The position numbers were made by a program, and so were the translations under genes. The notes under the pieces were generated by a model. It was not told the DNA's origin, did no database searches, and saw only the letters and a program-made list of their open reading frames with translations. A stretch of 64,000 bases of DNA from Clavibacter phaseoli. GTDB taxonomy: Bacteria; Actinomycetota; Actinomycetes; Actinomycetales; Microbacteriaceae. The stretch is taken from positions 1,798,001 to 1,862,000 of the forward strand of contig NZ_CP040786.1 in assembly GCF_021922925.1 (NCBI RefSeq), written 5' to 3'. Within the stretch, counting starts at the first letter, position 1; every line of letters begins with the position of its first letter. This document shows positions 44,936 to 52,983 of the stretch, in pieces.

Positions 44936-46869
44936 CACCGGCCGCCCATGCCGCCGCCGGCCGCCGCCTCGCCCGCGGTGACCGTGACCGACGCGACCGC
45001 GCCCGTCGCGTCGCCCGAGGCGGCGAGGCCGCCGACGCTCGCGCCCGCGACCGTGCCGCCGACGGAGACCGTGTAGGCCTCCCCCGTCGTGATCGCGTCG
45101 GACGAGAGGACGACGTTGCCGAACGACTTGCTCGCCTCGAAGGACGCGACCAGGGCGCCGTCCGCGTCGAGGACCTGGACGATCGTGCCGGCGTCGTAGG
45201 TCCGGTCGAGCGTGGCGGAGATCCACCCCTGCGCGCTCGTGGTGGCGGGCGAGACGACCATGCCGGTGCTGCCCGCGGCGAGCAGGGTGCCGCCGGACAC
45301 GTCCAGCGTGCCGTTGACGTCCAGGGCGCCGTTCCCGTTCCCCTCGGGCCCGCTGACCACGACCGTGCCGCCCGAGATGCTCGCCGAGCCGTTGGAGTCG
45401 AGGCCGTCGCCGTCCGCGTCGATCGTGAGCGTGCCGCCGGTCATGGTGAAGGTCGATCCGTCGTCGCCGCCCATCCCGCCGCCGCCGCCCATGTCGCCGC
45501 CGCCCGCGGGCATGCCGCCCGCGGGGCGCTCGCCGGTCGGGGCGGTGCCGTCGGCGGGCGCCGTCCCCTCCGCGGGCGCGGCTGCGGCGTCGTCCGTGGA
45601 GGTCGTGCCGGTGCCCGTGGCGGTCGCGGTCGTCTCCGTCGTGGATCCCGCGGTCGCGTTCACCCCGTCGTCGGCCGTCACGAGCGAGGTCTCGCCGCCC
45701 GCGACCGTGATGGCCGCGCTCTCGAGCCCCTCCTCCGCGGTCGAGACGGCGAGGGTGCCGCCGTCGATCACGAGGGCGGTGTCGGCGTGCACGGCGTCGT
45801 CGCCCGCGGCGATGGACACCGACCCGGCGGCCACGTGCACGCCGCCGTCGGCGTTGATCGCGTCGTGCTGCGCGTCGATGGTGGTCGTCCCGCCCTCGAT
45901 CACGGCGATCACGCCGGCGGTGATGCCCTGCGCGGTCGCGTCGTCCGTCGCCTGGGCCGCGTTCGCGGATCCGCCGCCCGCCGTGACGTCGAGCGTGCCG
46001 CCGGTGATGACCACGTCGGTGGTCGCGGCGAGGCCGTCGTCGCCCGCGGTCACGGTGACGGCTCCGTCCGCGATCGCGACGTACCCGCGGGTCGCGTCCT
46101 CGTCGTCGTCCGACTTCAGGCCGTCGCCGCCGGCCGTCACCGTGACGGCGCCGCCCTGGATCACGAGCGCGTCCTTGCCGCGGATCCCGTCGTCGGCCGC
46201 GTCCACCGTGATGGTGCCCGAGTCGATCACGAGCCCGTCCTGGGACGCGATGCCGTCGTTCCCGTTGCCGGTGACGTCGAGGGCGCCGGATCCGGTGATG
46301 GTCAGGTCGACCGCGCTGTACAGCGCCGCGTTCGCGTCCGCCGCGTCGTCGTAGGAGGCGGCGTCGCTGAGGCTGTTCGCGCTGCCGTCCGCGAGCGACA
46401 CCACGGCCGCGTCGGCCTGGCGGATGTCGACGGCCGCGCCCGTGCTGGACGAGATGGAGGCGCCGTCGAGGATCAGCGCGACAGTGCCGGCATCGGTCGT
46501 GTCGACCACCACCTGCCCGTCGTCGAGCGTGCCGGAGATCCGGTAGGTGCCCGCCGCCGTGATGGTGACGGTGCCGCCGTCGACGGTGACCCCGTCGCCG
46601 GACGCGGTGGCGGTGTCGCCGTCGAGGGCGATCCCCACCGCGGAGGCCGCGTCGACGTCGGCGCTCGAGTCGGTCGCCTCGTCGTCGGCCGCGAGCACGT
46701 CGGCGGCGCTCTGCGTCGCGTCGACGTCGACGGCCGCGGCGGTCGCGGCGGTCGTGGAGTCGGTCGCGGCGCCGGTGGTCGCGAGGCTGCAGCCGGCGAG
46801 GAGGCCGACGCTCAGCAGCAGCGAGACGGCGATGATGGTGGGGTTCCGGATGGGGCGCTTCTTCGTCAT
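44935..46869 (-). CDS. beta-helix carbohydrate-binding lipoprotein (Cthe_2159-like)
   Basis: 644-residue exported protein with lipobox LLAGC after PTIIAVSLLLSVGLLAG and an AGAAGGA ribosome-binding site. After a disordered Ala/Thr/Asp linker it has a parallel beta-helix with about nine turns marked by GNDGIAS, ADDGIRG, GGDGLKS, GDDGLAA, QHDAINA, GDDAVHA, EEGLESA, ADDGVNA and DGDGLDS. A Gly/Met-rich linker (PAGGGDMGGGGGMGG) interrupts the helix before its last turns. This matches the Cthe_2159-type domain, whose founder binds polygalacturonate and Ca2+. The Asp-rich turns suggest Ca2+ binding. Its neighbours (VTC, DUF4956) are the family's usual companions. Confidence 0.85.
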   Translation of the reverse strand: MTKKRPIRNPTIIAVSLLLSVGLLAGCSLATTGAATDSTTAATAAAVDVDATQSAADVLAADDEATDSSADVDAASAVGIALDGDTATASGDGVTVDGGTVTITAAGTYRISGTLDDGQVVVDTTDAGTVALILDGASISSSTGAAVDIRQADAAVVSLADGSANSLSDAASYDDAADANAALYSAVDLTITGSGALDVTGNGNDGIASQDGLVIDSGTITVDAADDGIRGKDALVIQGGAVTVTAGGDGLKSDDDEDATRGYVAIADGAVTVTAGDDGLAATTDVVITGGTLDVTAGGGSANAAQATDDATAQGITAGVIAVIEGGTTTIDAQHDAINADGGVHVAAGSVSIAAGDDAVHADTALVIDGGTLAVSTAEEGLESAAITVAGGETSLVTADDGVNATAGSTTETTATATGTGTTSTDDAAAAPAEGTAPADGTAPTGERPAGGMPAGGGDMGGGGGMGGDDGSTFTMTGGTLTIDADGDGLDSNGSASISGGTVVVSGPEGNGNGALDVNGTLDVSGGTLLAAGSTGMVVSPATTSAQGWISATLDRTYDAGTIVQVLDADGALVASFEASKSFGNVVLSSDAITTGEAYTVSVGGTVAGASVGGLAASGDATGAVASVTVTAGEAAAGGGMGGR

Positions 46870-46961
46870 GGTCGTGTCCTTCTGTGGTGCGCGGGGTCGC
46901 GCGGGGAGGGAGGGGTGCCGCGTCGGGGCGGCGGGATGCGGGGTGGCGGGCGGCCGGGCGG

Positions 46962-47747
46962 TCACGCCGCGGAGAGGGCCCCGTCCAGGAAGTGGCGCCG
47001 GATGACCCGGTTCCACCTGTTGCCGGGGAGGTCGTCGCGGAGGGCCGCGAGCCCGGTGCCGTACTTCGAGATGGTCGCCGGGCGGTGGCCGCGGCTCCAC
47101 AGCAGTCGGTCGACGGCGGAGGGCCGGGATCCGGACTTCGTCTCGACGATCGCGACGCCGGGCAGCTCGAGGCGACGGTCGTCGAGGATCCAGGTGAGCG
47201 CGGTGTCGACGGTGGCGCGGCTCTCGTCGCCGGGGACGAAGAGCGTGGCCCGGTCGTACTCGGTCACCAGCGTCGGCCGCAGCCGCCGCGGGGCAACGCC
47301 GTGGATCCCCGCGTCGTGCAGCGTCTCGTCCACGTGGGCGAGGCCGGCCGGCGTGAGCGCCCGCTCGTCGCCCGCGACGTACGCGACCCGGTCCTTCACG
47401 GTGCTGCTGCGGCCGCCGCGGGTCTTGACCTCCAGGGCGCACTCCCCGGTGTCGAGGTAGCTCCGCGTCCGCACCTTGAAGCGGCGGCGCCGGCCGCGCA
47501 CCGCGAGGTGGAACGACGTGAGCTCGGGGGTGTCGAAGTAGACGCTGCGGTAGGCGGCGGCGCGCCGCCCGTCGATCTCGAGGGCCCGCGTCCCCTGCTC
47601 GAGCCCGGCGAGCGCGTCGTCGAGCTGGGCCAGCGGCACCACGTACTTCCGGTCCACCCGCGTGAGCAGGGCCGCCCGGGCGACGAGCTCCTCGAGGGTG
47701 ATGGGCGCGAGCGCGTCGAGCGCGGCGATGTCGCGCACGGCGCTCAC
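46962..47747 (-). CDS. VTC-domain polyphosphate polymerase family protein
   Basis: 261-residue tunnel-fold (CYTH/VTC) protein. Cationic and acidic residues that line the tunnel in yeast Vtc4 are present: RVDRKYVVPL, SVYFDTPELTSF, RRFKVRTRSY, CALEVKTR, TEYDRATL, RATVDTALTW and IVETKSGSRPS. It has no signal peptide or membrane helix. The family makes polyphosphate from ATP, or in bacteria may act on another phosphorylated polymer together with the DUF4956 membrane protein, whose gene overlaps this one by GTGA. GTG 47747 is fixed by that overlap. Confidence 0.85.
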   Translation of the reverse strand: MSAVRDIAALDALAPITLEELVARAALLTRVDRKYVVPLAQLDDALAGLEQGTRALEIDGRRAAAYRSVYFDTPELTSFHLAVRGRRRRFKVRTRSYLDTGECALEVKTRGGRSSTVKDRVAYVAGDERALTPAGLAHVDETLHDAGIHGVAPRRLRPTLVTEYDRATLFVPGDESRATVDTALTWILDDRRLELPGVAIVETKSGSRPSAVDRLLWSRGHRPATISKYGTGLAALRDDLPGNRWNRVIRRHFLDGALSAA

Positions 47748-48343
47748 GCCGTGACCTTGCCCTGCGGCATGGTCTCGCGCATCCGCGCGGCGCTGCCGGC
47801 CGGGCGGACCCGGTAGCGCACGTCCACGAGCGTCGTGTCGTTCACGAGGTCGATGTGCTTCACGGTCGCGCCGCGGATCTCGGCGCCGAGGACGAGGCCG
47901 AGGTGCTCCACGAGCGCGTCGTGGTCGGTGATCGCCGTGTCGATGCTCATCGTCTGCTGGCGGTACCGGCCGAACAGGCGCGGGTGGTCGCCCACGACGA
48001 GCACGAGGAGGATGAGCGCCATCAGCGCCGCGTTCAGCCAGGTCAGCGTGCCGGACAGGCCCGAGATCAGGCCGAGGGCGAGCGCGGAGAAGTAGTAGGC
48101 GACCTCGTGCTGGGCGATCTCGTCGGACCGCAGCCGGATGATCGACAGCACGCCGAACAGGCCGAGCCCGAGGCCCGCGCCGATGGTGGTGGATCCGAGC
48201 ACGAGCGAGACGGCGAGCACGCCGACGTTGACGCCGAGGAAGGCGACGACGAGGTCGCGCCGGTGATGGCGGGGGAAGTAGACGGCGAAGGTGAGGATGC
48301 CGACGGCGACGAGGTCGACGGCGATGGGGAGGATGTGGTCCAC
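47744..48343 (-). CDS. DUF4956 membrane protein
   Basis: 199 residues, with four helices in the first 120 (LPIAVDLVAVGILTFAVYFP onward) and a cytosolic C-terminal alpha/beta domain of about 80 residues. Conserved GLFGVLSIIRLRSDEIAQHEVAYYFSALALGLI and the final VRYRVRP are typical of DUF4956. These proteins occur next to VTC-domain and CotH or beta-helix proteins in many Gram-positives, and a membrane partner or export role is inferred. GTG 48343 has GGAG six bases upstream. It is the first gene of the likely operon. Confidence 0.85.
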   Translation of the reverse strand: MDHILPIAVDLVAVGILTFAVYFPRHHRRDLVVAFLGVNVGVLAVSLVLGSTTIGAGLGLGLFGVLSIIRLRSDEIAQHEVAYYFSALALGLISGLSGTLTWLNAALMALILLVLVVGDHPRLFGRYRQQTMSIDTAITDHDALVEHLGLVLGAEIRGATVKHIDLVNDTTLVDVRYRVRPAGSAARMRETMPQGKVTA

Positions 48344-48404
48344 GGCGGGCTCCAGGGTTCTCTCGGGGTGGAGCCCCAGGACACCCCGTGCCGCTATGCC
48401 CCTC

Positions 48405-48758
48405 CTATGACCCGTCGATGGGCCGCGTATGCATGCCGCCGGTCGTGTCGTCCCGCGAACCGCCCTCGGCCGACCCGTCCTCGCGCGCGACGTCCGGGCG
48501 CGGATCCCGGGCGACGCCCCCGTCCTCGTCCCACGCGAGGGCGGCCGCCCGGTCCTCCTCGGTCGGATCCTCGGCGAGACGGGCGCGCTCCTCGAGCTCC
48601 TGGTGCGTCCACCGGCGCAGCTGCATCACGCAGAGCACGACGACGGCGACGCACGGGATCGCGAGGTACCAGTACCCGGTCGCGACGGCGGCGAACGCGC
48701 CGACGCCGAACAGCTTCGCGAGGCCGGGGAGGACCTGTCGGCCGGTCTCGTGCTCCAT
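48405..48758 (-). CDS. small two-helix membrane protein, unknown
   Basis: 117 residues from ATG 48758, which has GAGGAG four bases upstream. Two closely spaced helices (LFGVGAFAAVATGYWYLAIPCVAVVVLCVMQL) are followed by an acidic, disordered cytosolic tail (QELEERARLAEDPTEEDRAAALAWDEDGG). I recognise no family. It lies 61 bp upstream of the DUF4956 gene on the same strand, so it could be co-transcribed. Confidence 0.65.
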   Translation of the reverse strand: MEHETGRQVLPGLAKLFGVGAFAAVATGYWYLAIPCVAVVVLCVMQLRRWTHQELEERARLAEDPTEEDRAAALAWDEDGGVARDPRPDVAREDGSAEGGSRDDTTGGMHTRPIDGS

Positions 48759-48875
48759 GGGGCTCCTCGTGCGTCGGGCGGCGTCGCGGGTCCCGCCTGC
48801 TCCGAACCTACCGACGGCGCCGCGCGGCGACCGCAACCCCCGCCCCCGGATTCCCAGGCGACTCCCCGCGAGGCG

Positions 48876-48905
48876 TAGGCTCATGGGGCCATCACGAGTG
48901 GCCCC
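48876..48905 (+). promoter_or_regulatory. promoter and 5' hairpin of the MHS transporter gene
   Basis: TAGGCT (48876-48881) suggests a start near 48888. That is about 119 nt before the ATG at 49007, unusually long for this window. A 7-bp hairpin (GGGGCCA 48885-48891 with TGGCCCC 48899-48905) lies at the start of the leader. The rest of the leader shows nothing recognisable. Confidence 0.35.
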
Positions 48906-49006
48906 CTCGACTCCGCCGCATCCGGCGCCCGCGCCCGACCGGCGCGCCCGCCCCCTCCGCGCGCCCCTGCCGCTCACGCCGCACCAGCCGAAAGCCGTCT
49001 CCACGC

Positions 49007-50422
49007 ATGTCCAGCACCCGCGCCGCCAGCGCCGCCGATCCGTCCACCGCCACCCCGCCCGCCGGGAACTCGCGCTCGCGCGTCATCATCGCGAGCCTCA
49101 TCGGCACGTCGATCGAGTTCTACGACTTCTACGTCTACGCGACCGCGGCGGTGCTCGTCTTCCCCGCGCTCTTCTTCGCGAACGACGACCCGACCGTCGC
49201 GCAGCTCGCGTCGTTCGCGGTGTTCGGCGTCGCGTTCATCGCCCGGCCCATCGGATCCATCCTCTTCGGCCACTTCGGCGACCGCATCGGCCGCAAGGGC
49301 ACGCTCGTCGCGTCGCTGCTCACCATGGGCATCGCGACCGTGCTGATCGGCTGCCTGCCCACCGCGCTCACGCCCGGCTGGGAGGTCGCGGCCCCCGCGC
49401 TCCTCGTGATCATGCGCTTCGGCCAGGGCCTCGGCCTCGGCGGCGAGTGGAGCGGCGCCGCCCTCCTCGCCACCGAGAACGCGCCCGCCGGCAAGCGCGC
49501 CATCTACGGCACGTTCCCGCAGCTCGGCGCGCCCATCGGCTTCATCGTCGCCAACGGCGTGTTCCTCGCTCTGAGCCTCGGCCTCACCCCCGAGCAGTTC
49601 CAGGCGTGGGGCTGGCGCGTGCCGTTCCTCGCGAGCGCCGTGCTCGTGATCGTGGGCCTCTACGTCCGCCTCAAGCTCATCGAGACGCCCGCGTTCCAGA
49701 AGGTCGTCGACTCCGGCGAGGTCGCCAAGCTGCCCGTCGCGCGCGTGTTCGTCACGAGCTGGCGCCCGCTGATCCTCGGCACCTTCATCATGCTGGCGAC
49801 CTACACGCTCTTCTACCTGATGACGACGTTCACGCTCACCTACGGCACCACCGCGCGCGACGCCGCCACCGCCGAGGCCGCCGCGACCGCCGCCGGCAAG
49901 CCGTTCAACCCGGACACGTTCGCGGCGGGCCTCGGCTACGCGCGCAACGACTTCCTGCTCATGCTGATCGTCGGCGTCGTGTTCTTCGGGATCTTCACGC
50001 TGGTCTCGGGCCCGCTCGCGGAGAAGTACGGCCGCCGCAAGATGCTCATCGCGACCACCGTCGGGATCCTCGTCTTCGGCCTGCTCTTCGTGCCCCTGTT
50101 CTCGGGCGGCTTCGTCGGCACCATGGCGCTCCTCATCATCGGCTTCACGCTCATGGGCCTCACCTTCGGTCCCATGGGCGCGGTGCTGCCGGAGCTGTTC
50201 CCGACGAACGTGCGCTACACGGGATCGGCGATCAGCTACAACGTCGCGAGCATCCTCGGCGCCGCGGTCGCGCCCTTCATCGCGGTCGCCCTCTGGCAGC
50301 TGCTCGACGGGAACGTGCTGCTCGTCGGCGTGTACCTCAGCGCGATGGCGGCCATCACGCTCGTCGCGCTGATCATCAGCCGCGAGACCCGCGACGCCGA
50401 CTACGCGGGGAACGTCAGCTAG
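49007..50422 (+). CDS. MFS metabolite:H+ symporter (MHS family)
   Basis: 471-residue, 12-helix proton symporter of the ProP/ShiA/KgtP group, importing a carboxylate, betaine or shikimate-like compound. Signatures are IIASLIGTSIEFYDFYVYATAAVLVFP, ILFGHFGDRIGRKGTLVASLLTMG, MRFGQGLGLGGEWSGAALLATENAP and FGPMGAVLPELFPTNVRYTGSAISYN. The substrate cannot be read from sequence. A hydrophilic insertion (ARDAATAEAAATAAGKPFNPDTFA) enlarges the loop between helices 7 and 8. It is monocistronic, with a hairpin terminator downstream. Confidence 0.9.
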   Translation: MSSTRAASAADPSTATPPAGNSRSRVIIASLIGTSIEFYDFYVYATAAVLVFPALFFANDDPTVAQLASFAVFGVAFIARPIGSILFGHFGDRIGRKGTLVASLLTMGIATVLIGCLPTALTPGWEVAAPALLVIMRFGQGLGLGGEWSGAALLATENAPAGKRAIYGTFPQLGAPIGFIVANGVFLALSLGLTPEQFQAWGWRVPFLASAVLVIVGLYVRLKLIETPAFQKVVDSGEVAKLPVARVFVTSWRPLILGTFIMLATYTLFYLMTTFTLTYGTTARDAATAEAAATAAGKPFNPDTFAAGLGYARNDFLLMLIVGVVFFGIFTLVSGPLAEKYGRRKMLIATTVGILVFGLLFVPLFSGGFVGTMALLIIGFTLMGLTFGPMGAVLPELFPTNVRYTGSAISYNVASILGAAVAPFIAVALWQLLDGNVLLVGVYLSAMAAITLVALIISRETRDADYAGNVS

Positions 50423-50446
50423 CGCTCCGTCGCCGCCCGCTCGACC

Positions 50447-50479
50447 CGGACGCCCGTCGCCCCGCGCGACGGGCGTCCG
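50447..50479 (+). terminator. terminator after the MHS transporter
   Basis: A perfect 14-bp stem (CGGACGCCCGTCGC at 50447-50460 with 50466-50479) and a 5-base loop, 25 bp after the stop codon. The rest of the gap to 50647 shows nothing recognisable. Confidence 0.75.
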
Positions 50480-50647
50480 TCGCGTCCGGAGAGGCCGGTC
50501 GTCGACGGGGATCCGCTCATCGCCGTGTCGCGCATCGCCCGCCCCCTCCCTCGCCGTCGATGACGCGACGCTACCGACCCGCATCCGCCGCTACACGCGC
50601 CGCGCCCCCGTCGTCGCCCGGCCCTCGACCGGCGCACCCGCCGCCGC

Positions 50648-50653
50648 TATCGT
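50648..50653 (+). promoter_or_regulatory. -10 box of the MOSC gene, leaderless
   Basis: TATCGT ends 7 nt before ATG 50661. Confidence 0.5.
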
Positions 50654-50660
50654 CGCTGGC

Positions 50661-51215
50661 ATGCAGCCCTCCGACTCCCCCCGGGTCCTCGCGGTCGCGC
50701 GCGACGACGCCCACGCGTTCTCCAAGCCGGTCCGCCCGTCGATCACGCTCCTCGCCGGCCTCGGCGTCGAGGGCGACGCGCACCTCGGCACCACCGTGCA
50801 GCACCTCTCGCGCAAGCGCCGGGATCCCGACGCCCCGAACCTCCGCCAGGTGCACCTCGTGCACGCCGAGCTGCACGAGGAGCTGGCGGAGAAGGGCTTC
50901 GCCGTCGGGCCCGGCGACCTCGGCGAGAACGTCACGACGGCGGGCGTCCCGCTCCTCGACCTGCCCGAGGGCACGCGTCTCCACCTCGGCGACGAGGCCG
51001 TCGTCGAGCTGACGGGCCTGCGCAACCCCTGCATCCAGATCGACAAGCTCGGCACGGGCGCCATGAAGGCGGTGCTCGACCGTGACGCCGACGGGAACGT
51101 CGTGCGGAAGTCCGGCGTCATGGGCGTCGTGATCGCCGGCGGCGAGGTCCGCCCCGACGACGCCGTGCGCGTGGAGCTGCCCGCGGGCGAGCAGCGGGCG
51201 CTGCAGCCGGTCTGA
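50661..51215 (+). CDS. MOSC-domain protein
   Basis: 184-residue single MOSC domain, the beta-barrel that binds molybdenum cofactor in mARC/YiiM-like proteins. Visible landmarks are LGVEGDAHLGTTVQHLSR, LRQVHLVHAELHEEL, VGPGDLGENVTTAGVPLLDLPEGTRLHLGDEAVVELTGL, and the predicted Mo-ligand cysteine in RNPCIQID. The substrate is unknown; relatives reduce N-hydroxylated compounds or carry sulfur. It is followed 11 bp later by a small membrane protein on the same strand. Confidence 0.88.
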   Translation: MQPSDSPRVLAVARDDAHAFSKPVRPSITLLAGLGVEGDAHLGTTVQHLSRKRRDPDAPNLRQVHLVHAELHEELAEKGFAVGPGDLGENVTTAGVPLLDLPEGTRLHLGDEAVVELTGLRNPCIQIDKLGTGAMKAVLDRDADGNVVRKSGVMGVVIAGGEVRPDDAVRVELPAGEQRALQPV

Positions 51216-51226
51216 CGGGCAAGAAC

Positions 51227-51424
51227 ATGCGGATCCTCGCGGCGACCCTGGCCGGGTCCGGCGCGCTCGTCCTCGCGGTCGCGCTGGGCGCCGTGATGGG
51301 CGGCATCGTGGGAGAGGAGCCGGTCGGCACCGAGATCGCCTGGTGGGCCGCCGCGGCGGGCGCCGCGATCCTGCTGGTGGCGCTCAGCGTGGAGGTCGCG
51401 CGCCGCCGGGGGCTGCGCCGCTAG
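51227..51424 (+). CDS. small two-helix membrane protein, unknown
   Basis: 65 residues, with two hydrophobic helices (ILAATLAGSGALVLAVALGAVMGG and AWWAAAAGAAILLVALSVEVA) and a basic C-terminus RRRGLRR. No family is recognised. It lies just after the MOSC gene with only a weak purine-rich stretch (GGGCAAGAA) as a ribosome-binding site. Its stop TAG forms the palindrome CTAG, shared with the stop of the opposing gene. Confidence 0.55.
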   Translation: MRILAATLAGSGALVLAVALGAVMGGIVGEEPVGTEIAWWAAAAGAAILLVALSVEVARRRGLRR

Positions 51425-51711
51425 GAGCCGGGCCGCTCGCCGGTATCCTCGTCACGCGTCTCCGGTGCGCGCCCGGCGGCCGCGACCCGCCCGCGATGCC
51501 GGACGACCGCTCCCCGCACGAGGAGGACGACGAGGACAGCGCCCATGGCGACCGCGCCGATCGTGCACACGACGACCAGCACGCGGTCGCCCTCCGTCCG
51601 CACCTCGGTCCGTCGCGCGACCTGGAACAGCAGGTACGTGACGATGCCGGCGAATCCCGCCAGCGCTCCCTCCGCCTGCTCCCGGAACGTCGTGCGGGGT
51701 GACGGGGCCAT
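51421..51711 (-). CDS. small two-helix membrane protein, unknown
   Basis: 96 residues from ATG 51711. Two helices are visible (ALAGFAGIVTYLLFQVA and VLVVVCTIGAVAMGAVLVVLLV) separated by a short charged loop, with a polar, Arg/Glu-rich tail. No named family. It is convergent with the 65-residue protein, sharing the four bases CTAG (51421-51424) as both stop codons. It lies downstream of the LacI regulator gene on the same strand, 47 bp after its stop. Confidence 0.55.
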   Translation of the reverse strand: MAPSPRTTFREQAEGALAGFAGIVTYLLFQVARRTEVRTEGDRVLVVVCTIGAVAMGAVLVVLLVRGAVVRHRGRVAAAGRAPETRDEDTGERPGS

Positions 51712-51758
51712 GCGCCCAGCCTGCCACGGCACCGCGGGGTCGCGGAGGCGGACCGGCC

Positions 51759-52898
51759 TCAGCCGCCGCAGCCGCAGCTCTCGCGCACCACGAGCTTCGT
51801 GCCGAGCCGCAGCGTGACGGGATCCGCCGGCTGCGAGCCCGTCGTCGTGTCGATGAGGATGCGGGCCGCCGCGCGCCCCATCGCCTCCATCGGCTGCCGC
51901 ACGGTGGTGAGCCGCGGCGTCGCGAGGAGGCCCGCGAGGATCCCGTCGAAGCCCGTGACCACGACGTCGCCCGGCACGTCCACGCCCTCCGCCCGCAGCA
52001 GGTCGACGAGGGCGAGCGCCAGCTGGTCGCTCGCGCACACGAGCGCGCGCGGCAGCCTCCCGGCGCGGAGGGCCGCGATGACGCCGCCGAAGCCGGATCC
52101 CTCGCCGAGCACCGTGTCGTCGAGCACCTCGTCGGACGCCGGCACCCCGAGCTCCGTGAGCGCCGCGCGGTAGCCCTCGAAGCGCTCCCGGTAGTCGCCG
52201 ACGCTCGTCGCGCCCACGAATCCGAGGTCGGTGATCCCGTGCTCGACCACGAGGTGCCGCACGAGCTCCCGTGCTCCCCCGGCGTTGTCGGAAGTGACGC
52301 GGTGGTGCCCGTCGTCGGCGGGCGGGTAGCTGAACAGCACGATCGGCATGGCGAGCGAGACGCGCTTGAGCGACGCCGCGGCGGACGGCCCCGGGAAGAT
52401 CGCGAGCCCGTCGACGCGGCCGGCCGACTCGGCGACCGCCGTGGTCGTGTCGCTGCCGCGGCTGAGCATCACCGGCCGGTCGTGCGCGCGGCACTCGAGC
52501 TCGAAGCCGCGGCGCACCTCGTCGACGTAGAGCGGGAACGCGCGCGGGTCCGCCGCGATCTCGCCCGCGTCGTCCCACGGGATGAAGGTGCGGCCGGGCG
52601 CGTACGGCTCGCGCGCCGGTGCCGCGGCGTCGTCCGCCACCGGCTCGGCGGGCTCGCGCTGCAGCGGCCGGTCGATGAGGAGGTCGAACGAGTGCAGCCC
52701 GAGCGCGCCCGTGCGACCACGGGCGAGGCCCCGGGCGGACGCGCTCGGCATGTAGCCGAGCTCGCGCGCGGTCTCGAGCACGCGCTCGCGCGTGGCGGCG
52801 CTGATCTGGTCGGGGCGGCTGAACGCGAACGACACCGTCGCGATGGAGACCTTCGCGCGTTCGGCGACGTCGTAGACCGTGGGGCGCCGGGGGCTCAT
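51759..52898 (-). CDS. LacI-family transcriptional regulator
   Basis: 379-residue repressor. The helix-turn-helix reads PTVYDVAERAKVSIATVSFAFSRPD, then QISAATRERVLETARELGYMPSASAR, the hinge helix. A periplasmic-binding-like effector domain follows, with VTSDNAGGARELVRHLV, GFVGATSVGDYRERFEGYRAAL and VVTGFDGILAG. A Cys-rich tail ESCGCGG ends it, as in many actinobacterial CebR/LacI regulators. It is the last gene of the sugar locus, 86 bp after the GH3 gene. It probably binds the palindrome at 58056-58069; the inducer is likely the glycoside or its product. Confidence 0.9.
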   Translation of the reverse strand: MSPRRPTVYDVAERAKVSIATVSFAFSRPDQISAATRERVLETARELGYMPSASARGLARGRTGALGLHSFDLLIDRPLQREPAEPVADDAAAPAREPYAPGRTFIPWDDAGEIAADPRAFPLYVDEVRRGFELECRAHDRPVMLSRGSDTTTAVAESAGRVDGLAIFPGPSAAASLKRVSLAMPIVLFSYPPADDGHHRVTSDNAGGARELVRHLVVEHGITDLGFVGATSVGDYRERFEGYRAALTELGVPASDEVLDDTVLGEGSGFGGVIAALRAGRLPRALVCASDQLALALVDLLRAEGVDVPGDVVVTGFDGILAGLLATPRLTTVRQPMEAMGRAAARILIDTTTGSQPADPVTLRLGTKLVVRESCGCGG

Positions 52899-52983
52899 GC
52901 GACCGTCCTCTCTCCTGGAAGCGTAGGCGAGGCGGGCGCGCGCGACCGCGACCCGGCGCCGCGCGGGGCGGGCACGGGCGCGG

